A stretch of 64,000 nt of DNA, taken from positions 62,001 to 126,000 of the forward strand of contig NC_090121.1 of assembly GCF_023973825.1 (NCBI RefSeq), given 5' to 3'. This DNA comes from Plasmodium brasilianum (Eukaryota > Apicomplexa > Aconoidasida > Haemosporida > Plasmodiidae). The position numbers were made by a program, and so were the translations under genes. Of this stretch, positions 13,133 through 26,601 are shown one piece after another (within the stretch, counting starts at the first letter, position 1; each line of letters begins with the position of its first letter). The notes under the pieces were generated by a model, which ran no database searches, was not told the origin of the DNA, and worked only from the letters and a program-made list of their open reading frames with translations.

Positions 13133-15707
13133 TTAATCTAATTTATCAATATTATTTTCTTTATATGTAGAACATACATCTGAATCATTGTCTTTTATCC
13201 AATCTTCTAGCTCCTGCGTAAAACAGTTCTGCCCTTTATAAGAACGAATTTCCTCATTAAGTTTATGCTCTAAAACGTAACTTTTTTCTTCAGTTGTTTC
13301 TTCTGCAATTTTCGATTTTCTATCTGAGTTTTCCATTGTAAATGATTCATTTATGGAATTATCAAAATATGATTCCCTATTATCTATACGCTCCTCTTTT
13401 ATGCATTCCTCTAATATCATCATAAATACAAGTATACATAGTTTTTCTAGTAATTTTTTTTTAACATATTTATATAATTCTTCACAACTTTTGTTATGTT
13501 CCATTTCTTCTACATTTATTAGTGACACACTATTTTTAGTTTCTTCATTTTCATATTCATCTAATATATTATCAAATTCATCTGTTAATCCCATAAACCA
13601 GTACTGTTCCAGATAGTGCTCTACAATTTTACTCTTGTTTGATATCCACTGTCTCCATATATCTTTTTCTCCTAAAAATGAAAATTTTTGATTTTCGTTT
13701 GAAGATTTATTTTTTAATTCTTCCATTTTTTTTACCTTAGATTTTTCTTTTTTCCATTCATTTTTCAAATTATTAAACCAATCTTCTTTTTTAAATATTT
13801 CAGAATGATTTCTGTGTCTTTCTATCCATTTATTCCACAGAATATTTTTTTCCTCATTATCAATGCTGCATTGAATACTTTCCATTTGATAATCATTTAT
13901 CAAATTAGAATAGGATCTACGTTCCTCATTTTTGAATATTTCTAGACATATTGCTAAAAATTCTCCTTTGTTTAATTCCCATTCATCATTTCTGAATTCC
14001 TCGAGTACTTCCATATGTACTTCTATAATAGTTTTAGATCTTTCTTTTTTTCTCTTTAACATATTTGTATTTTTTATGGTGTTATGTTCATATATTTTTA
14101 ATTTTTTTATTATTTCCTTATCATCACATATTGGCTGATCTAAATGACCATCTGATAAAAACTTATCTTTCTTGTCAGTATCTGAAAGTAGTAGTATTCT
14201 GAGAAATTTAACTTGTCTTCTTCTTATATATTTTTTTTTTTTGAACTTCCCCTTTAAAGCATACTACAATACAAAAGAAATATATTTAAAAATTAAATTA
14301 TTACAATAATCAAATGTTTATAATATTTTTAATAATTTTATATTACTTTAATAAAAAAGGAAAGTACAATAATAATTAGAAATGATATTAAAAATGATGA
14401 TACATATGGGTTATGTGAATTTGCTACTGGACCTGCATTAATTTTATGTATATATGCAATAATTTGTTTAGTTATCACAAAAATATAAAAGAAAACATCA
14501 TTAATGTTACCTTGAATTTTAGAGTCTGCAGGATTATGAGGGGTTTTAGCAATTGATACTTCAGAAGCTGCTAGTATAGTTTTAATATGACTACCTGCTT
14601 CTAATTCTGGGCTACCTGGTAATTTTACTATAGAACTGCTTAACGTTTCCTGTGTAGATGAAGAATTTGTAACATCATCTGGTTTTTGAGTAATTGAATC
14701 GTGTGTATCTGTACCTAAATTATCTGAATTTACCATTGTGGTGCCTTCAATTGCTGCTTCTTGTTGAGCTATGTCTGAAGGTGGACCGTCTGGAGAATCA
14801 ACAAGGGAACTATCAGGTGAACTATCAGATAGATGTTTCACTTGATGTGAAATTCCTTCTTGAGGTACAGGCAAAACTTCTGATTTAATTTGAACTAATT
14901 CTGGTTCTCTTAATATTTTTTCTTTAGGTGCAGGTTGACTAGTTTCCTCTGGTTTAATACATATGCATTCAGGAACTTTATTTAACATTCTAGTATTCAG
15001 TATGTTGCATTGTTTTGTAGGAAAATGCGATGATAAACTTTTATATATGCAACTTTTACTAATGAGATTTCTGGTATTCTGGAAATGTCCCTTCTTACTT
15101 GTAAACCAATCCTTATATTCCGTACAATGCTTTAAACAATCAGCACTACTATTACAATTATATGTTCTATTACCTCCTTCCTTGAAGGCACTTAGTTTTT
15201 GTTCATATACTTTAATTGTTTCACAGAAATCTAGTGCATCATATTTTAATTCTAAAAGATCTCTTTCATTCTGCTCGAAAATCATGGGACAACCACCATG
15301 TTCAGTAAGCTCATCAAATTTACTCTTAAAATAATTCCTAAGTACTGGGACCCACTGATTAGGATTCGTATATTTTGGAGGTTTATCCTTTAACTTAATT
15401 AGATAATCATTCAATTGTAAGCATTCTTTCTTAAATTCATTTTTATCTTTCTTTTTCTTTAATGAAGCTAGGCTAGATAAAATTTTTCTTTGAGCTTGAA
15501 TAAATTCTGGTTTCCGAACGTATCGTAAGGCCCCATAACCCAGACCAGCGTAGTTTTATATTAAAAAAAATATTAGGAATTATGTAAGCATTAGTTTTTT
15601 GCGTCATTTATATTATAATTTTTGTTTATCATAAACAAATAATTTATCCACAAATTTATTCATATTAAAAGAATAATGAATATTACCGTGGTAGCACAAT
15701 TTTCCAT
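13133..15707 (-). pseudogene. STP1: STP1 surface-type protein, intron 1 acceptor lost
   Basis: Four-exon STP1 gene. Exon 1 is 15687..15707 (MENCATT). Exon 2 would run 15555..14511, exon 3 14432..14347 and exon 4 14263..13133, about 760 residues in all. Exon 2 encodes NYAGLGYGALRYV, a Cys-rich ectodomain with HGGCPMIFEQNERDLL and a P/S/T-rich spacer. Exon 3 encodes the membrane segment. Exon 4 encodes a basic KKKYIRRRQVKFLRI start and a Trp-rich cytoplasmic tail. All frames are open and the other splice sites are canonical. However, the base pair that should be the AG ending intron 1 (15557..15556) reads AA, where the plus-strand paralogue has ATATAG. The next AG downstream (CCAG) gives the wrong frame. 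Normal splicing of the start exon should therefore fail, and this copy is probably not expressed as a standard STP1. The family belongs to a subtelomeric surface or exported set whose function is unknown to me. Confidence 0.85.
15556..15557 (-). other. Mutated splice acceptor of STP1 intron 1
   Basis: The coding strand reads TTTTAATATAAAACTACGC where the plus-strand paralogue reads TTTTAATATAGAACTACTC. The final intron G is replaced by A (plus-strand T at 15556). No other AG exists in the preceding intron stretch after the T tract. Confidence 0.85.
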
Positions 15708-17156
15708 ATTGACTCTACATTATTACTCCAGTTCGTTTTAAATAACAAACTGAAAAAAAGATACAAATATATATCTTTCTACTTATAAGTATCATAATTT
15801 TAAAATAACAAATATTAATATAAAATAGAAAAATTTGAGTTACGTAGGAATTTATATGTGAACTAAAAAATAATTTAATAGATTAATATTCATTTCATAT
15901 AATTCTAGTATTTTTTTTACTCCAAATAAATGTATCAAATCTAAAGATATATTCTAATATTATATTTATTTTAAATCAAGTTCGAATAATTATTTTTATG
16001 TAAAATTTGTACGGAAGTTATTGGAAAAGCTAAATAACTAATATAAAAAAAATTATAAATAAGTAATATTAGCATGTGATATAAAAGTTATTGTGCAAAA
16101 ATTATCATTAATATATGTATTGTATCTTCTTTTTCTTACCGCGTACACATATATACATATATTAATACTTGTATTAATATGATTTATTCATTTTGTTCTT
16201 TTCTTTTTGAATATAAATAATCTATAAAAAAATTTGTTATTAGAATGTCAGCACGTTCCCTTTTTCCTAAATTATATTTATTATTTATTTTTGATATAAT
16301 GTATTATGGTGTTATTATTGTTATGATAATAGTTTTTTATATTTACTATAACATACTATAAAGAAAAATTAAGATTATATAAATTATACTATGTTGTTTC
16401 TACAGTTTTTGAAAGTATACAATTGAAATTTACGTGACTTTTAATATTATATATGCATATAAATTACCTACAAATGAATTATATACGGTATTTATTATTC
16501 CTCTGAATATTTTAAAATAGTATAATTTATTAGATATATAAGTTATAATGTATATGTATAATGCTACATATGAACATGATTTTTCTTGGACTAAACTTGA
16601 AAATTAAAATACATATTAAGATGCGTTAATTAGCGAAAATTACTCCTAGCACTTTATTGAAATATTGAAAATTATAAGGACATACTTATATAAAAATTAA
16701 TTATATGGTTTTAAAAAAGTAAAATGAAGTATAAAAGTTTTTAGAAAGAATTATATTATCGTAATTCCGTTTAAGTGGAATAATATACAACATTAAATAA
16801 TAAATAAAGTATTTAAACATTACAATTATTTTTTAATAGTTATTAGTAGATATGTTCCAATAAATAGATTAAGAAGATGTTATTCATTTTTTTTTTTTTT
16901 TTTTTTTGTATTTTTCTTTTATTGATAATAAATGATAATAATTTTTTATCAATATTAATAAATATTTATTTAGCATGCAAAAAAAAGATGGGGTATTATA
17001 TTATAGCTTTCTAAGAGTTGAACTTGTAAAACCAATTACAACATAAATTAAAAATATTACAAACAACATAGATTACTCTACTATAATATAAATATATTAT
17101 CACTAATTTTAATACTTGTTATGAAATATGTACATAAGAAATATAAATTGGTAAGA

Positions 17157-17187
<31 letters not shown>

Positions 17188-20100
17188 TGAAAATTAATTT
17201 TTGTAAATAATTACTTCATATAACAAATTAAGCTATTATATATATGTTTAATAAATCTTATATCTTAAATAATTATAGGTTTCATCTATTTTTAAATTTT
17301 GAAATTAGTTATATATATTTTTTTTGTTCTTTATTATACTCTTTTTTTTTCATTTTAATCGTTTACATTCTATTAGTTTCCTTTTAAAAATAAATTGGTT
17401 AATAACTATATACTGGGGGAATAAACACAAAACTTTTTTATTATTTTTTAAGATATTATATATTTAAACTGTTATATTTGATTATGTTACTTACATATAT
17501 GGTAAACATAATACATAAAGAATATAAAATAAATGGCTAATATATGGAAACACTAAAGAATATATTATTTTGTCAAATATCTGAAAGAATATTGGATGAA
17601 CTACATGAAATTTGTTTTCAAATATTAGTATAACAATATTTCTTCTTTTTTTTTTATAATATTTTATAAATATATGAACATTTTATTTTTATTTTTTTTA
17701 TTAATTTTTTATTGATTATTTTGTTTTAATATATTCTGTAAGTTAATTTATGGTGATTCACTTTATTCATAATATTTATTTAGAAGTAATACAAGATTAA
17801 TAACATTTCATATGAGCCATTGATTATTTCCTCGAAGTACTTTGAATATATTATTTATTCGTTTATTTAAAAAATAATATTTACCATTAAAATAGATATG
17901 TTGAGTACGTACATTTTTGATATAAAGCACACTAATATAATATATATATATATATATAAAGGAGCACAACATATAGCTGAAAATTTATATAAAAACAATC
18001 CTATTTAACATTATTTATTTACTTTAGATAACGTAATTCTTTCTTACATAATATGTAATAATCGTTATATAAATTATTATAAAAGACCACTTATATAATT
18101 AAATTTACAATTCATATTATTTCATACGAGAATGCCCAATTGTGGATGAATTCTCAGAGTTCTTGTTATTTTAAATAATAATATATATTAAAATACAATA
18201 AAAAAAAATTATTTTATGATAAATATATTTTCGTATTACATATATGCCTTTAGTTATACACGTAAATATAAAACAGAAATACACTATATATTGAATGAAT
18301 ATTTATAAGTAATTTCATTCAAATTACAATAAGTTATATTAATCCGTATTGTCTTAATATAAAATATGTAATATTAGCGTTGTTTTAATTAATATTTTTT
18401 AATTCTATTAAAACAAATATCGTGGTTCTTTGTATAATATACTTAATATCAGGTTATATTGTTCTCTCACTTACCTTTTGAAATTATATCTCTATTATAT
18501 ATCGAATTTCTAATAATTTAATAATTACAGCACAAAAATTATTATATATGTATTAATATCACAATAATATATAACGTACGCTTATTATTACAAATTTTTA
18601 GTAAATTTAATAATAATACTTTTTATCCATTACATACGCTGTTCATATTGCGCATATTTAATTATTAAATCATTCTTTTTGGTACATGTCTATTTATACA
18701 TATTATATTAATGAATCACCTATAAGAAATATTATGTACCCTAACTATATCATTGGAGAACAGTTAAATGGACTATAGGTATCCATTAAAAAAATTAATG
18801 TATTTTTATATTTTCTTTGTTTTAATTACTTATAATATTGAGTAGGTTATTTATCTTTTAATTTAATATATATATTATTTTTACCTTGTTAAAATATATC
18901 TCCTGTTTCTTTATATATGAACTTTTTACAGTTATCCTAGTATTGTACCTATATATATTACAAACTCAGTATATATATTAATAAAAATGTTTAGTAACAC
19001 TTCTTTTTTGGTATTTTTCAAAATACCATTCAGTTAACTTATTCACTAATATAATTTTTATTAAAAACAATATATTTTTTTGAACATTTTTAAATTATAA
19101 TTGTGTACAATACGATAGGATATATAGTATCTGATATCAGCGGAATGTGTATTATAATATTCAGAACTATTTAGAGGTATATGTCCATTATGTTCATCTA
19201 TATATTTCAATATATTTTTATTTTTTCCTATTCAAGATGATTTCAAAGACAGAGTGAATTAAATCATTGTTATAAAAATTACATATTTGTAAAAACAGCA
19301 CTTTTACAACAATAACTTCTTGTTATAGATTAAAAGGTTGTAGAAGAGGATTTATATTACTAAGTGAAATAAACTGTAGTCTTCCTCAAAAAACAAATAT
19401 GAAAAATATTGTAATAAATTTTATTGTAATTATTAAAAATAAAGAGATAAATTCATATCCAGTAACATGAGAAGAATTTTTCATGTAACTGTGATTATAC
19501 TTGCGAAAATTTTACAGGAAATGGGATTTACATAGCATAAAAATTCTCATACACATAATAAAATTTAAGTATGGTACATTATTTCATTTAGTTATATCAT
19601 TTTTATTAGTACTACAATTATATTAAAAATATTGCAAATACGTACAAAAATTATTGCCATATTGTACAACATATCATTTTATATGATTATTATATAATAA
19701 ATATTACTTTTCAGAATACATGAAAATAAACTCTTCATTAATTTAAGTATTATAAATGTTCAGGAATATTGATACAAGTAATATATATTAGAAATATATA
19801 AAAAAAAAATTTTCTAGCAATATTTCTTTGTAGGAAAACAAAAGCATAGATATATTTAGGTTAATTATAAATGAAATCATAAAAATAGTACATTTTGTTT
19901 GTTACAAATTAACCCCATGAATTAATATTCCATTTTTTTATTTATTGATATATATAATTATTATAAATAACAGAAATATTTTGAAAATTGATATTTAATA
20001 TTATTTTATATATATATTGTTTTATTTGTATGTATCAAATAATAATAATAATATTATTCATTATAAAATAGACATGGAAAGCATGAATATTTATTTTTAT

Positions 20101-22014
20101 ATATACATGTCATTAGCTATACCATATGCTTATAGTGTATATAATTAGGAATTGAGAAATTATATACTTTACTAGTAAATTAAACTATTTTTTTATGATT
20201 TCTTAATTTAGATTAACAATATATAATTTAGAAAAATACAGATTTATTTTTTAAAAAAGTACTCTATAAAAGTGTTTACAATGCTTTTTTCTAAAAGTAA
20301 AAAGGTAATATATACATGTAAATATTTAACAAAATTTTATTATATAATGAACTCATTTTACGTATTTTTTTTAGTAAGTTATATGGGGATTATTATAAAT
20401 TTTTAAAATGAATTGTATTATATGTAAATATTAACTGAGTTTAAAAAAAATGAAACTATGAAATTTCACAAAAACCTAAAAGAAACAAAATAATAGTTTT
20501 CATAAAAGTTTTTACTAAAACAATATATATATTAAAACAACAAAAATATAATAATGCTAATTTTTTTTTATATTATTTTTTTTTTTTTTGTAATTTAACA
20601 ATAGCATTATTAAATTAGCTATTTTTTTTCTAATTACTTCTACTATAATAATAATTTATGAATATCAATATAAAGCCTTATTTGAAAATATTACAATAAT
20701 ATTTTGCATATATATTATTATTATAATTATCATTCTCTGGTTTACAATACACAGTAACAAATATATAGGGAAATAATAAATAAAATTTTCTTAAAAGTAT
20801 TTTAAATAAATTATTATTTATTTATATATTTAGATTTTTTTTATTATTGTATACCCCTAAAATATATTCCTAACACTATGTACTTTTAAGAGAATAAATA
20901 AATAATAATTTATTCATTCTAAAATTACTGAATCACAAAATTTAGTACATAATGTTGTTATACTTTCTCATTTGTCATTTAAATTCTTTATCTTGTATTT
21001 CATTTCTAAATTTATTTCATTTGATAAATTTTTACATTAATGATTTTATATATAATATTTTTAGATCATTTATATCTATAATCTCTCTTTTTTATGTTAT
21101 TTTTTACCCATATTAATATTTCTTCAAAAAATATATAATGAAATAAAATAAAATAAATATATGGATATAAAAAATTTTCACTTAGTAATACTGGCATAAA
21201 TTAAACATTATTCAAAATTATAATCTTCAAAAATTATTGCAAAAAAAAAAAAATTAAATATCAGTACTTATTTAACTTTATACATATATTCAAAGAATAA
21301 TTCTATATCTATTCTTTTTTTTTATGCATGCATTAGACTATAAAAGGATACATTACTTTAGGGAATAACTAAAGAATGCGTTGTGATTAACATAATACAA
21401 AAAATTGTATATGTTATATTTTTCTTCATTTATTATTCCTATTGTTTCATTCATGTATTAATTATTATTTTTTTAAAAATATTAAGTCCTTCCAATGTAT
21501 GATGCTTATAATTTTTGAATTTTTAATGAAAAAACATCAGCAATATTAGATATGTTCTTAACGTATGAGTTAATGTATTACATGTATATTCTATACGTAC
21601 TGTATAGTATATAAACTCCTTATATCCTTAAAGTATGAAATCACATATACCTTTCTTTTATTATTATGAAATGTATTAATAAAAAATATATTTAATTAGA
21701 GTACTGTACTAAATAATTTAATTATATATTTCTGAATATTTATTAATGAATCCAAATTATTTTATTTTAAAGAATGTTAAATTTATTTCTAAATAACATT
21801 AAGATAAAAATTATATAATGCATTCTTAAGAATATTTTTCTATTTCTACGTTGTAAAAAGTATCATAGTTATATAAATATAATTCTCATAGACAAATGAA
21901 AAATAACTAAAGAAAAAAGAATAAATGAGTAATATGTTTTCCATTATTATCAAATGTATGTTATATTATTGTTAATATTTTCCTTAATATATTATAATAT
22001 ATAATATTCATATC
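15708..22014. other. Intergenic region, divergent promoters, no gene seen
   Basis: The space lies between the divergent minus-strand STP1 copy and the first plus-strand fam-type gene. The first 740 bases are conserved with the upstream region of the other STP1 and probably contain its promoter. The last 600 bases are conserved with the regions upstream of the 25.7 kb and 29.1 kb genes. The middle is AT-rich with a T21 tract (16887..16907) and AT microsatellites near 17169 and 17939. No ORF here looked like a gene. Confidence 0.55.
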
Positions 22015-23017
22015 ATGAAACAAAAAATTACGTCGATCTCTCTCATTAATATTTTTCTTATTTTTTTCTGTTATGTTTGATATACCTTTTTAACAATGAC
22101 ATCGTAATAGAATATTACTAACGTATACTAGTGTTGTTAGTATTTTCAGTATTCTTTATTAATACCATATTTTATAATAAGATTAATTATATTTTTAAAT
22201 AATGAATATTTACTTTGTTTTTTAGAGTACTATTAACAAATCTTTGCATGCAACCAACATTATAGTTAAAAAATTAAATACAAGATCTTATCGATTACTA
22301 GCAAAATGTAAACAACAAAGGAATCCATGTATTGTAAGTTTAAAAAAGGAGATACCAAGGAATGAAGTTAACAAAACAAATTATATATCTTATTCTGAAA
22401 AAAGCTCTACAGCATAGAATAAAAAGTCAAATGGAGGTTAATCAAGGAATCTGGCGTTGCTCAAAAAAGATATAAAAAATAATTCTTATATATTTGAAAA
22501 AGAAAAATGTTCCTTTATGGAAAAAAAAATATTCAAAGAACTTGATTTTATAGATTTTCCTAAAAAAAACAGCGCAATTAATAATAAGACTTTCAAAAAA
22601 GCAATACGTAAAAAATACGGATTACGAATTCCTACACCAATATTATTGTTCTTCTTGTTATTCGTATTAGTTATAGTAGATTTATCATTAGGTATTTCAA
22701 TTCAAAAGAGTTTTCCTATATCATTGGCGTTGTGGAATCCATTAGAAGTTTCGAAATTGGATTGGTTTAAGTCCATTTTTAATGGGTTGAAAGAATAGAA
22801 CTGGTTCTCTAAACCTCCAATATGGAATATAAGTGAATCAATGACGCACGTTATCAATGCCAAAAAATTGTTAGGACGTTTTTGTGGTGTTCTAATATAT
22901 TTCATACCTTTCGTTATATTAGGTGTCACATTTATATTAGAAATGGTATATTATCATAAAATAGTAAAAAAATTTGAAAAAAATAAATTTAGGCGAAAAC
23001 AAAAACAAAAACTATGA
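22015..23017 (+). pseudogene. fam-l/fam-m-type gene, three stops and a frameshift
   Basis: First unit of the array. Exon 1 (22015..22103) starts MKQKIT and should encode the leader, but it is 89 bases long and one base short of frame: the start frame hits TGA, while NND-I appears in another frame just before the GTAATAG donor. Exon 2 starts at 22226 after TTTTTAG and reads STINKSLH, then the export-like SYRLLAKCKQ. It stays in one frame to the end but is broken by TAG at 22415..22417, TAA at 22439..22441 and TAG at 22796..22798. Downstream parts keep KKIFKELDFIDFPKKN, a hydrophobic segment near 22640, a second one near 22890, and a basic KKFEKNKFRRK end before TGA at 23015..23017. It shares its subtype with the 1.7 kb gene. 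Clearly a pseudogene, though not very old because the frame is mostly kept. Confidence 0.85.
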
Positions 23018-25691
23018 AATATGATTTTGCTATAAATAACTTATTTTTATGAAGTAAAAATTGTAATATATTTAATGATATCTTCGATAAACATATCTAT
23101 AATTCCTTACGTCTTATAAATATACCAAAATATATATGATTTCCTTGATAAACAACAGTAAACATGTATGTTATTAGTTATTTTGCGAATTTGAACATTT
23201 TAAAGTTTTTTAATTTATATTATTAAGAATTTTAGATTGATTAAATAGTACGTTTCAATATGTACATTTTTATGTTTCAATATATTTTCGTGAAAAATAT
23301 ATGTATATGATTCAAAATGAATATATAATAGAAACATTTATCTAAATTTACTAAATTGTGCTAATTTCTAATTGATATAGAAACTATTTATTTTTGTTTT
23401 TTATTTTGTTCTTTTATAAAATGTTTATGTTTTGTTTATTTAGAAAATTAAACCATACTAAATTAGCAATAATTGTGTCTTGTTTAATAATTAATAAAAG
23501 GAAGCATATATATTTCTTTGCTTTTACATGTATATATTTAATTTATCTATTAAGGAAAATACTTACAAATTATTTCATAAAATATGTCCTATAATAAATG
23601 CGCCATACAAATCTTTTTAATGTGCTTTTAGTATTATTTTCATATTAAAAATTAAAATTTATAAATATATAATAAAATATATATTCATGCAATATTGTTT
23701 ACTTATAACTGTTTACTTATTATGGATTTATTATATTTAGAAAAAAATTAATACTTAATTATATTCATTATCTTATTATTAAAATGAAATATTGAATGAT
23801 CCTAATTTAGAATAAATTAAGTACATATATATATAAATGAAAATTAATTAATAAATAAACAAAATAAATATATTTTTTTATTTTTTACATTATTAAAATA
23901 CAATATAAATGAAATATATGCAATAATAATTTTCATAGATATGTATATATTCTTTTCTTCACCTTTTCATAATAGTAAAATAGTAATTATGTGTTTATTT
24001 CCATGAAAAGCTAAATTATTATTAGCATTAATTAAAATAAATATATATTTTCTACTATTAAATATTAATATTTCCACTTTGCTTATTTATATACATTTTC
24101 TATTTTAATTTATATAAATATATTAAGGAAAGTTAATATTATTTTAATTTTTTATAAAAATGTATATAGTTTATGCTGAAATTCAATAATTTCTTTAGAT
24201 TTATAATAAGAGTTTATTAAAAAAAAAGAAATTAAAAGAAAATCTCCTTATATTTACATATAATTTATAAGTAAATGACATTGTTCTATTTGTTACTTAA
24301 GCGTTAATAGTTTATAATTAAAAAATTATTCTATTTTTTTTTATACAGTGTTTAATAAAATAAATATAATGCATAAGTGTCCCCGCGCAACAGAATTGAT
24401 AGTTATTTTCATTTCTTAAATTATATATCACATATAATATACAGAAAGTTGTAGTGTAACATCAATATATGTTTTATATATTACATTTATTTACATTTTA
24501 AAAAGATTAGTTTAGTCAGTACAAAAACTCATGCATTTTATTTTCTGCGTAAATGTATACGTATGAACTAATGAAGATAAGTCTGATACATACGAACAGT
24601 TATGCAGGGGAAGAATAAGAACATTTCTAATATGAATTTAATAAAAATATATATACATATATATTTTTTTTTTGTTTGTATTCAATATAATTATATTTTA
24701 TTAAATATATTCTTATATGAAAATAATATATATTCATATGTATATATGTGGAATAATTCTACTACGCTAATTTTGCTTTTTGTTTTTTTTTATACTATAT
24801 TAAGGTTTTTTTCAAATATATATAACTAAAAAAAATTATAATAAAAATTAAGTAAATGTACATGACTAATTTTCATTTAGAATAATAGCATAAATAAAAC
24901 TTAATTAAAAATTATTGTTTTCAAAAATTATTCTACAAAAGTAAAAAATTATCTTTTTTTTAACCTTAAATTATATATTTCCTCATATATTATGTAATAA
25001 CAAATTAATGCAATTTTTTAAATATATTATAGTATATAAAAAATTATATGTAATTACGTAGTAACTAAATAATATGTTATAATTAATTTAATGAAATATG
25101 TTCCATTCTTCATTTATTACTATTATATTATTATAATTATTTATATTATTTTATAAGTTATAAGTTTTTCCAAAATATAATGTTTATTAAATTGAACTAT
25201 TAATAGGATAATATTCTCAAAATTAGAAAGTATGGATTGAATATATATAACAATGTGTTACATATATATTCTATATATTCTATATTGTATATTAATTCAG
25301 TAGTTCCATATAAGAAATCACATATATTTCCCCTTAGATTATTATAAAAAGGATTAATAAAATAAACATTTAATTAGTGTACTACATTAAATAATTAAAT
25401 TATAACTTTGAATAGTTATAAATATGTACATATTATTATTTTTAATGGAAGATACTACCTTTTTAAGTAACATTAATATAAAAATTATATAATATAATTT
25501 TTAAAATATTTTTCTTTGTATATGTAATGAAAAAACAATACAGTTATATATATTTTATTAAATTCTTACAAAAAAATTATAAAAAAAATATTTTAAAACA
25601 AATATAGCATCCTTTGTCATTAAAAGTATATTTTATTATTATTGATTTTTTTTTTTTTTTTGAGTATATTAATATATTATTGATTTATAAC
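23018..25691. other. Spacer between array units 1 and 2
   Basis: 3' flank of the first unit followed by the upstream region of the second. Two small ORFs here (66 and 75 codons) are Phe/Ile/Tyr-rich chance frames. One short GC-richer island, GTCCCCGCGCAACAG near 24379, stands out but belongs to nothing I recognise. The last 600 bases are conserved with those before the other two array genes. Confidence 0.5.
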
Positions 25692-26601
25692 ATGGAACAA
25701 AAAATTAAACCAAGCTCACTTATTAAAATTTCTGCGTTCATTTTTTTAACTTGGATATCTCATATTAACGATGATATAGTATAATATTATTATTTAAGGA
25801 TATTTGTATAGTTTATATTCTTAGTGTTTTATTTTTATAAATACTTATTTTTTAACATGATATAATATTTTTTATTATATTAAATAATAAATATTTAAAT
25901 TTATATTTTTTTTTTAGATCACGTATAACAAACTCTCGAATGAAAGCTATAGCATTAGTAAAAAAATAGGTTTACTAAGTTATCGTTTACTAGCAAAATA
26001 CAAACAACATAAGAATTCATATTATACAGAACTAAGAGATGATATACCAAACAATAGAGATTGCAAAATTAAAGATATATCCAATTACGAAAAGGGAGCC
26101 AAAAAAAAAAACAGACAATCTATTCAAAGCTCATTAAACAAGGCACAATACTACACAGAAGTTATGGATTATAATAATGGGATGTTTGATGGTAAACATT
26201 TCCATTTTGAAAAAAAATTGATCAAAAAAAAACATTATGACGATTTCTTGGAAAAGAATAGGAGAATTTGTAACATGGCTTTAAAAAAAATAAAATTTAG
26301 AAGTTATGGATTTGGAGTTACTACATTTTTCCTTTTTTTCGTGTTAGGAATAGGAATACCCATATTAAAAGGTCTAGAATCAGTAAAGGATCTTTTAAAG
26401 GTAAAACCAATTGATCAAGTTTGTAATCTTATAAAGAAAATACCTGGTCTAACAAACTTAGAAGATAAATATATTTATTTAATATTTTTTGGCGTGCTTA
26501 TTATTATATTAACAATCATACTTCTAATAGCGATTCCTAAAATATTAAGCAATAATGAGAAATATAAAAAAATTAAGTTGATATCTCAATTAAATGAATA
26601 A
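25692..26601 (+). CDS. fam-l/fam-m-type exported two-TM protein, intact
   Basis: The only intact fam-type gene in the window, predicted at 256 residues. Exon 1 is 25692..25778 (29 codons, MEQKIKPSSLIK, with the TWISH form of the leader end). The GTATAA donor at 25779 pairs with the TTTTTAG acceptor ending at 25917, and exon 2 (25918..26601) is open to TAA. Residues 52-56 are RLLAK within SYRLLAKYKQ, the noncanonical export-like motif of this family. A charged central part includes GKHFHFEKKLIKKKHYDDF. Membrane segments are about 160-179 (FGVTTFFLFFVLGIG) and 214-235, followed by a basic tail. This layout is known for exported Plasmodium proteins expected at the red-cell membrane or in exported vesicles; the function is unknown. 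Its central region differs from the KYSRLEKKIFKELDxxDF subtype at 1.7, 22.0 and 29.1 kb, so the array mixes two subtypes. Confidence 0.9.

Larger units (their letters stand above)
12950..16450 (-). repeat. Inverted duplication, left arm (STP1 locus)
   Basis: On the minus strand this segment matches the plus-strand segment 36870..40360 through 5' flank, exons, introns and part of the 3' flank. Upstream of the gene, homology is plain up to about 16450: GATAATTTTTGCACAATAAC and GTATAATTTATATAATC occur in both arms in the same order. The edges are estimates by eye. The two arms lie about 20 kb apart. Confidence 0.75.

Noticed and set aside
13353..13616. Plus-strand ORF opposite the STP1 tail exon
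   Set aside because: It is the antisense shadow of exon 4 of the minus-strand STP1; an equivalent shadow occurs opposite exon 4 of the other STP1.
14963..15334. Plus-strand 123-codon ORF within the STP1 ectodomain exon
   Set aside because: Antisense shadow; a similar shadow is seen at 38079..38306 opposite the other copy, as expected from the conserved coding strand.
24602..24829. 75-codon plus-strand ORF
   Set aside because: Composed mainly of Ile, Tyr, Phe and Asn, the chance translation of AT-rich DNA; no partner exon or homologue among the array units.
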